Positions 51,872 through 58,122 of a stretch of 64,000 bases of DNA are shown one piece after another. The notes under the pieces were generated by a model. It did not search any database. It had not been told where the DNA came from and saw only the letters and a list, made by a program, of their open reading frames with translations. This DNA comes from Leifsonia shinshuensis (GTDB lineage Bacteria; Actinomycetota; Actinomycetes; Actinomycetales; Microbacteriaceae). The position numbers and the translations under genes were made by a program. Location: contig NZ_JACCFL010000001.1 in assembly GCF_013410375.1 (NCBI RefSeq), positions 3,968,001 to 4,032,000 of the forward strand, given 5' to 3'. The first letter of the stretch is position 1. Each line of letters starts with the position of its first letter.

Positions 51872-52183
51872 GGCGCACATGATAGCCAGCGCCGCGCCGC
51901 GCAGGGCACCCCCGGGATTCCGCGCATCCCATCCGGGGCACGCCGCGCCGAAACAGGGTTTACTGTACGGTCTACTCTGCGGTTACTCTGGAAGGGTCAC
52001 CGGCGCCGCGCACGCAGTTAGGGGGCGTCTCGCCACGCGCCGGGGTCTTACCCGAATGCCGTGTGGGAGTGGGGGAGCCACTCCCATACGGCCGTGGGTG
52101 GGTGAGCCGGAATTCTGCTCCGTACGGTTGAAGTGCCGACTCGGAGGCGCCGCGCACCTGACGCTTGGCGCTATTCTGTCGCC
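51872..52183. other. Non-coding region with hairpins and short direct repeats
   Basis: No gene is convincing here. It holds three imperfect 12-base direct repeats (51959-51994: TTTACTGTACGG, TCTACTCTGCGG, TTACTCTGGAAG), a strong hairpin at 52059-52091 (14-bp stem with one G-U pair and a 5-base loop), and a GC-rich tail before the leaderless mini-ORF. The repeats resemble overlapping -10 boxes or regulator half-sites. The block may be a structured 5' leader or a small RNA gene. Confidence 0.4.
52172..52177 (+). promoter_or_regulatory. -10 element of the six-codon ORF
   Basis: TATTCT ends 6 bases before ATG 52184. The position fits a leaderless transcript beginning at that ATG and running into the 83-residue gene. 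Confidence 0.45.
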
Positions 52184-52204
52184 ATGAGCGCGCAGCAACG
52201 CTAG
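52184..52204 (+). CDS. Leaderless six-residue mini-ORF (MSAQQR)
   Basis: ATG 52184 to TAG 52204 encodes MSAQQR. It begins where a transcript from the TATTCT box should begin and ends 40 bases before the next start codon. It may be a regulatory upstream ORF or simply chance; only its placement supports it. Confidence 0.3.
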   Translation: MSAQQR

Positions 52205-52244
52205 CCGCACCCGGCGGCCGGCGACACCGATCAGGGAGTCTCCC

Positions 52245-52496
52245 ATGACGACTGCGCTCAACGACCTTCTTTTCCGCATGGTGTACGGCGAACGCCTGTG
52301 CACCCCGCCCTCGCGCCTCCGTCGCGCGTTCTGCGATTCACTGTTCCGCGCCCTCGGTCATCGGGCCTGCTGCCGCCTGCCCGAGTGGACGGCGCACATC
52401 GGTCAGCGGTGGGACAGCTTCGACGTCGCCCCGTGGAACCTCTACAACCTGCTCTGGGCGGCCCAGACCTGGATCCGCCAGGGCATGACCCGGTAG
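52245..52496 (+). CDS. Hypothetical protein, 83 aa
   Basis: A small protein rich in Arg, Leu, Trp and Cys (cysteines at about 18, 30, 42 and 43), with LNDLLFRMVYGERLC at the N-terminus and FDVAPWNLYNLLWAAQTWI near the end. It has amphipathic helices rather than a true membrane span. I do not recognise a family. GGAG lies 9 bases upstream of the ATG. An intrinsic terminator directly follows, so it is the sole main gene of its transcript. Confidence 0.6.
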   Translation: MTTALNDLLFRMVYGERLCTPPSRLRRAFCDSLFRALGHRACCRLPEWTAHIGQRWDSFDVAPWNLYNLLWAAQTWIRQGMTR

Positions 52497-52508
52497 CGGC
52501 CGATGACG

Positions 52509-52537
52509 AAGGGGGCCGAGCGGTGGCCGGCCCCCTT
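52509..52537 (+). terminator. Intrinsic terminator after the 83-aa gene
   Basis: AAGGGGGCC and GGCCCCCTT form a perfect 9-bp stem around an 11-base loop 13 bases after the stop codon; the tail begins TTGG. Confidence 0.6.
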
Positions 52538-52584
52538 GGTGGCGGCGTCCGTACGGCGCCGCTTTCCGGCTGCGCCGCCGGCCC

Positions 52585-53586
52585 TCACATCGCCAGCACG
52601 ACCGTCCGCCCCGCACTCCGTGCCTCCGCCGCCCGGTGCGCGTCCCACACCGCACTGAACGGGTACACCTCCGGCTCGAACGCGCGGAGCCTCCCCTCCG
52701 CGACATCACCCAGCAATCCGGCGAGCATCCGCCGGTACTCCACCCGCTTCCGCAGCACCCAGAACGGCACCGAGCACACCACCTCGCGCGGGTGTGCTCG
52801 GCTGCGGACCACCGCCGCGGCCGTGCCGCGCAGCGCGTCGCCGCGTTCGTGGCCGGAGCGGCCGGCGAACGCGGTCCGGACGACGACGCCGTCCGGTGCG
52901 ACCGCCTCCCGTACGAGCGGGGAGCCGGTGTGGTCGATCGCGGCCTCCACGCCTCCGCCCGTGCGCTCGCGCACCTCCGCGGGCCATCCGGGGTCGCGGT
53001 AGTCGACGAGGGTGAGCCGCGGGTCGCCGTCCGCGAGGCCCGGCGGCGGTGTCGTCCCGGTGCCGAACAGCGTCCTCCCGTCGCGGAGGGCGAGCTGGGC
53101 GGCGAGCGCGCCGACCGCGCCCGTGATCCCCTGGATGAGGATGCGCGGCGCCGGCCCGGCGTACCGGAGGGCGAGCGCCGCGGTCACGCCGTTGAGCGGG
53201 ACTGTCGCCGCAGCCTCCGACGAGAGGGCGTCCGGGACCGCGACCAGGTAGGTCGGCGGCAGCACCAGCAGGGTCGCGTGCGCTCCCATCCGCGGGAGGA
53301 CGCCGGCGACGCGCGCGCCGGTGCGGAGGCCGAGCGCGACCGACACGGCGGACTCCGTCTCCAGCACCCCGACGAAGTCGTAGCCGGGGACGAAGCCCGG
53401 CACCGGCTGGAGCACGTAGCCTCCCCGCCGGGCCAGCACGTCCGTCGCGCCGAGGGCCGCGTGGGTGACGCGCACGAGCACCTCGTTGCCGCGCGGCGGA
53501 CGCACCCGCTGGCGGGCGATCCCGATCGCGGACGCGTCACCGAAGCGGACGACGCGGGCCGCCGCGCGCTCCGTTGGGCCGCCCAT
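52585..53586 (-). CDS. MDR-superfamily NADPH oxidoreductase (quinone-reductase-like)
   Basis: A 333-residue zinc-free medium-chain dehydrogenase. The N-terminal GroES-like half contains RPPRGNEVLVRVTHAALGATDVLARRG and PGFVPGYDFVGVLE; the Rossmann half has IQGITGAVGALAAQLAL as dinucleotide site. No catalytic zinc cysteines are present, matching the quinone reductase group. It is preceded by the GNAT gene 6 bases upstream and probably shares its mRNA. Substrate unknown; carbonyl or quinone detoxification is typical. Confidence 0.88.
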   Translation of the reverse strand: MGGPTERAAARVVRFGDASAIGIARQRVRPPRGNEVLVRVTHAALGATDVLARRGGYVLQPVPGFVPGYDFVGVLETESAVSVALGLRTGARVAGVLPRMGAHATLLVLPPTYLVAVPDALSSEAAATVPLNGVTAALALRYAGPAPRILIQGITGAVGALAAQLALRDGRTLFGTGTTPPPGLADGDPRLTLVDYRDPGWPAEVRERTGGGVEAAIDHTGSPLVREAVAPDGVVVRTAFAGRSGHERGDALRGTAAAVVRSRAHPREVVCSVPFWVLRKRVEYRRMLAGLLGDVAEGRLRAFEPEVYPFSAVWDAHRAAEARSAGRTVVLAM

Positions 53587-53591
53587 CGCCG

Positions 53592-53885
53592 TCAGCCGGC
53601 GCGTCGCTGCAGCAGGCCGGCGCGCTCGGGGTGCGCGTCGAACCATTCCGCCACGTACCAGCACATCGGCACGATCCTGCGGTCGGAGCTGCCCTCGATG
53701 TCGTCGACCGCGTAGGCGACCAGGTCGGCCGCGTACCCCTTGCCGCGGTGCGCGGGCACCGTGAACGCGCGGGTCAGCGAGATGGACTCGCCGAGGACGC
53801 TGTAGTCGAGGACGCCGACGAGCTCGCCGTCGATGCGCATCGCGTAGCGGCCCGCGTCGGTCTCGTTGCTGAACTCCGTCGCCAT
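53592..53885 (-). CDS. Small GNAT-family N-acetyltransferase
   Basis: A 97-residue single-domain GNAT of the YjdJ/Gcn5-like short type. FTVPAHRGKGYAADLVAYAVDDIE is the acetyl-CoA pyrophosphate-binding segment (R/Q-x-x-G-x-G/A form), followed by VPMCWYVAEWFDAHPE, the family's final helix-strand. ATG 53885 begins the conserved MATEFSNET. It lies 6 bases upstream of the MDR gene. The acceptor is unknown; this short group includes proteins that acetylate small amines. Confidence 0.85.
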   Translation of the reverse strand: MATEFSNETDAGRYAMRIDGELVGVLDYSVLGESISLTRAFTVPAHRGKGYAADLVAYAVDDIEGSSDRRIVPMCWYVAEWFDAHPERAGLLQRRAG

Positions 53886-54060
53886 GGGCCCATCGTACGT
53901 CCGTCGCGCCTCCCCGTCAGGAGAGGTATCGTGAACGAGGTGGGACCCGAACCCGCACCGTTTCGGGCTCCCGCGCGCACTCCGCGATGAAGCCACAGCA
54001 GGCCAGGCCGCGTGCGATGACCGTCGCCCGCGAAGCGCACCCGAACCTGGAGCCGCACCT

Positions 54061-54840
54061 GTGACGTCCGACACCCCGTCGCCCTCGCTTTCCCCTGCCC
54101 ACCAGTCCCTGCTCGAGCAGGTGCCGATCGGCGAGCACTCCGTCATCGACGCGGAGGTCGTCGACTACGAGCAGGAGGGGCTGCCACTGCAGGGCTACCT
54201 CGCCAGGGACGTCCAGGCCGACGAGCGGCGTCCGGCCGTGCTGATCCTGCACGACTGGCACGGCGTCGGCGACAACGTCCGCATGCGCGCCCAGATGCTG
54301 GCCCGGCGCGGCTACGTCGCCTTCGCCGCGGACCTGTTCGGCGCGGACGTGCGGCCCAGCGGCGAGGAGGCGCCCGCGGTGGCGCAGCAGTACTACGAGG
54401 ACCTCCCGCTGCTCCGCTCGCGCGTCGCCGCCGGTTTCAGCTGGCTGCAGCAGCACCCCGCCGTCGATCCGGCCCGCTTGGCGGTGATCGGCTACTGCTT
54501 CGGCGGCACGGCGGCGCTCGAGTTCGCCCGCACCGGAGCGCCGGCCCGCGGCGTCGCGTCGTTCCACGGCGGCCTGATCGCCCACGACCCGTCGGACGCG
54601 GCGGCGATCGCGGCCTCCCTGCTGGTGCTCAACGGCGGAGCCGACCCGGTCGTCCCCGACTCGGCGGTCGCCGCCTTCCAGGACGAGCTGCGCGCGGCTC
54701 CGCACGTCGACTGGCAGCTCACGACGTACTCGGGAGCCCCCCACGCGTTCACGATCCCCGGGACGGACCGGTACCGGCCGCTGGCGGATGCCCGCAGCTG
54801 GCGAGCGCTGGTGTGCTTCCTGGACGAGGTGTTCGCGTGA
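54061..54840 (+). CDS. Dienelactone hydrolase family protein
   Basis: A 259-residue alpha/beta hydrolase. The nucleophile is Cys in GYCFGG near residue 146, with Asp in NGGADPVVPD and His in GAPHAFT completing the Cys-Asp-His triad; LILHDWHGVGDNVRMRAQMLARRGY carries the oxyanion region (two segments). Such enzymes open dienelactones in chloroaromatic degradation, but many homologues act as general esterases, and it stands apart from the pca operon. GTG 54061 is the start. Confidence 0.88.
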   Translation: MTSDTPSPSLSPAHQSLLEQVPIGEHSVIDAEVVDYEQEGLPLQGYLARDVQADERRPAVLILHDWHGVGDNVRMRAQMLARRGYVAFAADLFGADVRPSGEEAPAVAQQYYEDLPLLRSRVAAGFSWLQQHPAVDPARLAVIGYCFGGTAALEFARTGAPARGVASFHGGLIAHDPSDAAAIAASLLVLNGGADPVVPDSAVAAFQDELRAAPHVDWQLTTYSGAPHAFTIPGTDRYRPLADARSWRALVCFLDEVFA

Positions 54841-54853
54841 CGGGGCACCCTGA

Positions 54854-54883
54854 TTGGCGGTCTGCGAACGGGTCATGTAAGCT
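54854..54883 (+). promoter_or_regulatory. Promoter of tRNA-Arg
   Basis: TTGGCG (54854-54859) and TAAGCT (54878-54883) are 18 bases apart and lie about 35 bases before the tRNA, matching a housekeeping promoter. Confidence 0.55.
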
Positions 54884-54918
54884 CTAACAGGCCCGCGCGG
54901 AGAACGCGATCGGGTCAC

Positions 54919-54991
54919 GCGCCACTAGCTCAACGGATAGAGCATCTGACTACGGATCAGAAGGTTGGGGGTTCGAATCCCTCGTGGCGCA
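54919..54991 (+). tRNA. tRNA-Arg (anticodon ACG)
   Basis: A 73-base cloverleaf. The acceptor stem pairs GCGCCAC with GTGGCGC plus discriminator A; the anticodon stem TCTGA/TCAGA encloses the loop CTACGGA with anticodon ACG at 54952-54954; the T arm contains GGTTCGAATCC. No CCA is encoded. The A34 needs deamination by TadA, encoded at 296-763. An intrinsic terminator follows, then the lower-GC mobile region. Confidence 0.95.
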
Positions 54992-55026
54992 CAGCGCAAG
55001 CTAAACACTGGTTGAGACAGTGATGT

Positions 55027-55086
55027 GAGGCGAAGTTCATTCTGGCGGAACGGTAATCCGATCTGCGTGAACTTCGCCTCTTTCTT
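55027..55086 (+). terminator. Intrinsic terminator after tRNA-Arg
   Basis: Perfect 13-bp arms GAGGCGAAGTTCA (55027-55039) and TGAACTTCGCCTC (55068-55080) around a long loop, followed by TTTCTT. It lies 36 bases after the tRNA. Confidence 0.75.
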
Positions 55087-55156
55087 GCGGTAACCGCGTA
55101 TTTGGCGGAGATTCCCCAACTAGACAGTTCCCCGGCGCACGAACGCGCCTATCCTT

Positions 55157-55188
55157 CCACGTCAGAAGATTCTGCGAGACTGACGTGG
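55157..55188. promoter_or_regulatory. Inverted repeat upstream of the MerR/DUF433 gene
   Basis: CCACGTCAG and CTGACGTGG are perfect 9-bp arms separated by 14 bases, ending 17 bases before ATG 55206. It is a natural candidate for autoregulation by the MerR-like protein, as is usual for antitoxin genes. Confidence 0.6.
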
Positions 55189-55205
55189 GAATGAAGGGGG
55201 TCACG

Positions 55206-55823
55206 ATGGCGTTTCCCATTCCACTCGCCTCAAAGATGAGTGGGGCCTCGGTCGAGCAGCTCGCGTACTGGAGAAAGACCAACGTCCTGATTCCAGAGAT
55301 CGAATCCAGCGAGCGGCCCTACCTGTACTCGTTCCGCGACATCGTCGCGTTGAGAACCTTTGCGTGGCTTCGAGGCGACCATTCGCTTCAATTGATCAGG
55401 CAGGCCCTCGCGACGCTTCGCGAGATGGATCTTGTGGATCACCCGTCGACATACAAGCTCGTGAAGCTGGGTCGCAGTATTGGCGTGCATCACCCGGGTG
55501 CTGAGGCGATCGATGTAGGCCGGGAGCCGGGTCAGGCAGTAATCGGTACATTCGCTCAGGTCTTCGCGGAATTCGAGACCGTGAATAAGCGACGAGTCGA
55601 TCCCCTGCTGCGCCCCCGCGTTGGAGTCGAGGTAAATCCCGGCCGGTTAGGGGGATGGCCGACCATCGTGGGGACCAGAGTTCCTTATGATGTCGTCGCG
55701 AGCCTCATCGACGACGGATCAGTATCGCCCGAGGACGTCGGCGCCTACTACCCAGGCGTGACAGCTTCTGCCGCGTTGGATGCTCTCGACTACGAGCGCT
55801 CGGTACATGGTGAAGCAGCGTGA
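55206..55823 (+). CDS. MerR-like/DUF433 protein, probable antitoxin
   Basis: A 205-residue protein. Residues 8-75 resemble a MerR-type helix-turn-helix (SGASVEQLAYWRKTNVLIPEI and PYLYSFRDIVALRTFAWLR); residues 140-200 are a DUF433 helix-turn-helix domain (GGWPTIVGTRVPYDVVASLIDDGSVSPEDVGAYYPGVT, described in halves). DUF433 proteins are found paired with DUF5615 PIN-like proteins as antitoxin and toxin. AAGGGGG precedes ATG 55206, and the stop overlaps the next gene by four bases (GTGA). First gene after the tRNA in the lower-GC region. Confidence 0.75.
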   Translation: MAFPIPLASKMSGASVEQLAYWRKTNVLIPEIESSERPYLYSFRDIVALRTFAWLRGDHSLQLIRQALATLREMDLVDHPSTYKLVKLGRSIGVHHPGAEAIDVGREPGQAVIGTFAQVFAEFETVNKRRVDPLLRPRVGVEVNPGRLGGWPTIVGTRVPYDVVASLIDDGSVSPEDVGAYYPGVTASAALDALDYERSVHGEAA

Positions 55824-56233
55824 AGATCTACCTTGACGAGAACCTGCCTTATGTTTTGGCCGAGCCTCTGTCTGTCGTTTACAGAGAACACGTGTTCTCG
55901 ACGCACCTGGAAGAAGGACTCACGGGGACCGAGGACATCCCTCTTCTCACGAGCCTTCGTGCGCGAGGCTTTGAGGCATTTGTTACACGTGATCGTGCTC
56001 AGCTGCGTGACCCTGACGAGCGAAAGGCCGTCATCAACTCGGGCTTGCGTTGGGTCGGAGTCGCAGACAAACGACTAAAGGGCTTAGAGCAGATCACGGT
56101 GACGGTCGCGACCCTCGTAGCGGGGCTTCGTGTGGTGATCGAACACGCACCGGAGGGGCCAACGAGCTACGCGCTCAAGACCGTGCAGCACGGGGCAGGG
56201 CAGCTGGTGACCATACGAGACATTCGTGGTTGA
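55820..56233 (+). CDS. DUF5615 PIN-like protein, probable toxin
   Basis: A 137-residue protein starting at GTG 55820. KIYLDENLPYVLAEPL at the N-terminus holds the conserved D-E pair, and AFVTRDRAQLRDPDERKAV supplies the further Asp residues of the PIN-like nuclease site; the C-terminal half forms helices and strands of the fold. It is translationally coupled to the MerR/DUF433 gene. Predicted RNase of a type II toxin-antitoxin or phage-defence module; activity is inferred from the family and not proven here. Confidence 0.75.
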   Translation: MKIYLDENLPYVLAEPLSVVYREHVFSTHLEEGLTGTEDIPLLTSLRARGFEAFVTRDRAQLRDPDERKAVINSGLRWVGVADKRLKGLEQITVTVATLVAGLRVVIEHAPEGPTSYALKTVQHGAGQLVTIRDIRG

Positions 56234-56278
56234 GTCGACCGCTTCTCGTTGCCGACGTTACCGACGCAGGGCTGGATC

Positions 56279-57163
56279 GTGACGGTTCCAAAGAGCCAAC
56301 ACGTAATCTCCAAGCTGGTACTCAAACGGTTCGGGGAGAACCGAAATGGCGACGTACGTGTCGCCACTTTCAATAAGGAACATCGCCACACTCGCTTCCG
56401 ATCGGTCGCGTCGGTTGGGTATGTAGAGCACTTCATCAATCACGATCCTTCGGCATCGGAGAACGCCTGGGGCGTTATAGAAACGCAGGCCGCTCGTGCC
56501 CTTGACCGCATCGATGCAGATCCGTCGGAAACGGCCGGTGGCGCGATCGGTGACGATCGAGACAGAGACGCGCTCAAGCGGCTGGTTGCGCTTCATTTCT
56601 TGCGCAGGCAAGCCACACGGAACGTGTTCGACCTCAGTTACGCGAGGCGACGCAAGGAACGTCTCGAGGAGGTTTCAGCGGATCCACTGCGTCTGAACCC
56701 CATCGCGGAGCGCCTGATCGGGCATCGCCCTCGATCCAGGTCCGAATTCGATTACGTTCTCCGTCGCTTCGGTGAACACCTCGACAAAGCGCAAGAGCGA
56801 ATCTTTCAAGATCTGCTCATGGATATGGTTCGGCGATCGGCAGCTGACCTGGACCAGCTCGAACTTCAGATTTGGCGTGCAGGTGAGTACGAGTTCATGA
56901 TCGGAGATGAGGGAGTCGTTTCCCTCGACGCGGACGGTCAGCTGGCGGACGCTCAGCTCCTGGGCAACTTCGTGCACCTTTTGCCGGTGGGACGCAAGTT
57001 GTTGCTTGGGATCTCGTCCGCACCGGACATCATCACGCTATCCGGGCCCGGTGTTCGACGCATCAACGCCTTCGAGCTGCACGGGGCTGAGCGATTTGCC
57101 TACTTCCACCCACATAGTGGTCTACAGACGTTCTGCGACGAGGAGACTGACCCTACTGTGTGA
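56279..57163 (+). CDS. DUF4238-like protein
   Basis: A 294-residue soluble protein. The N-terminus (PKSQHVISKLVLKRFGENRN then VRVATFNKEHRHTRFRSVASVGYVEHFI) fits the DUF4238 pattern of H-[hydrophobic]2-...-L-..F, followed by helices and a late strand-rich region (FMIGDEGVVSLDADG). These proteins are frequent in defence islands and on mobile elements, but no activity has been established that I know of. GTG 56279 with AGGG 7 bases upstream is the chosen start; a TTG at 56249 is less likely. The 3' end overlaps the convergent 57153-58031 gene by 11 bases. Confidence 0.65.
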   Translation: MTVPKSQHVISKLVLKRFGENRNGDVRVATFNKEHRHTRFRSVASVGYVEHFINHDPSASENAWGVIETQAARALDRIDADPSETAGGAIGDDRDRDALKRLVALHFLRRQATRNVFDLSYARRRKERLEEVSADPLRLNPIAERLIGHRPRSRSEFDYVLRRFGEHLDKAQERIFQDLLMDMVRRSAADLDQLELQIWRAGEYEFMIGDEGVVSLDADGQLADAQLLGNFVHLLPVGRKLLLGISSAPDIITLSGPGVRRINAFELHGAERFAYFHPHSGLQTFCDEETDPTV

Positions 57164-58031
57164 TCGTGACCTGAGTGGACGTTGCGCTGCCCGGCACTAT
57201 GTATACCGGAGCGAACGGCGACGAAGGATACCGAGGTCGTCGTCCATCCGGAGACCAGTCCGAAACGGGCGCAGGAACGAACTGGAGACGCTTCGGGTTC
57301 GCGAGCATGTCTTCCGCTACCTCTTGGCTGATCTCATGGGCGATGGCTGCCTTCAACGGAAGCAAGGCATCGGTTAGTTGGGCAATAATTCGATCCAACA
57401 TCACCTCGAAGCTTTCAATCACCTCATGCGGGATCGGCGTCTCGACCGTCAAGGCGAAGACTCGGTCGACCGCGATGGTCCCATCAGGTTGACGTCGCAG
57501 ATCCACGACCGGTGTTGTGGTGAGCATTCGGTTCTCGGAGTGGGCGGCGAACTTGTTGCGAAGCGTCTTGAGTTGAGATGAGAGTTCGAGATCCTCTTCG
57601 GAAAACGTGATGAACTTGTCGAGATCTGGCCGGACGTTCGATCCACGCGTTCGCGAATATGTCACGACGGCGTACGAGCGTAGAAATCTGATCATGTCGA
57701 CGTCATCCGTCGAATGCGTCTTCTCGAGAGCGCTTGCCGCTTGCCGAAGGTCGTGCATGTGGCTGGCGGCTTCGATGAACTTCTCGACCGCAGCAGAGTG
57801 CGGCACCATTGTCTGGACTTGCCCGAGCGTGGCATGGACCCATTCAAGAAGTTCCGACCTGGCGAGTTCTTCGGAAGGACCATGCATCTCGACTGACCGT
57901 GTAGGCCCGCCTTCCAACGGGCGGTACTCAAGCGTCGCGATCCACCCTGGGCCACGCTGGTGCCCGTCTGGCGCAGGTAGGCAGACGGGATCACTGTAGC
58001 CTCCGGGTTCGAGAGCAATAGAACTCATCAC
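57153..58031 (-). CDS. Unknown protein with HEPN-type RN-x4-H motif
   Basis: A 292-residue protein, largely helical. Residues 90-250 form a helical region with LKTLRNKFAAHSENRML, in which R158-N159-x4-H164 matches the Rx4-6H ribonuclease motif of HEPN domains, including Asn directly after Arg. The N-terminal 50 residues look like a small beta domain (WIATLEYRPLEGGPTRSVEM). HEPN nucleases are frequent in abortive-infection and toxin systems. It lies downstream of tniQ in the same direction, 91 bases away, and may be read from the transposition operon. The family match is by motif only; a MazF- or Abi-like role is a hypothesis. The start could also be ATG 58028. Confidence 0.55.
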   Translation of the reverse strand: MMSSIALEPGGYSDPVCLPAPDGHQRGPGWIATLEYRPLEGGPTRSVEMHGPSEELARSELLEWVHATLGQVQTMVPHSAAVEKFIEAASHMHDLRQAASALEKTHSTDDVDMIRFLRSYAVVTYSRTRGSNVRPDLDKFITFSEEDLELSSQLKTLRNKFAAHSENRMLTTTPVVDLRRQPDGTIAVDRVFALTVETPIPHEVIESFEVMLDRIIAQLTDALLPLKAAIAHEISQEVAEDMLANPKRLQFVPAPVSDWSPDGRRPRYPSSPFAPVYIVPGSATSTQVTITQ

Positions 58032-58122
58032 CCCAGTATGTCTTCAGGATCCGGGTGGCCACCCACAACTGGTCTCTTGATCTGTCAAGGAACATGCTCG
58101 ATCGATCGCGGCGTTCTCAGAT

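Noticed and set aside
52104..52130. Resemblance to group II intron domain V (GAGCCG ... CCGTACGGTT)
   Set aside because: The catalytic bulge and middle hairpin are missing, no intron reverse transcriptase is present, and the match is short enough to be chance.
54919..55200. Integrase-type attachment site at the tRNA 3' end
   Set aside because: No duplicated tRNA 3' end and no tyrosine or serine integrase gene are visible in the window; the adjacent element encodes Tns-type proteins instead.
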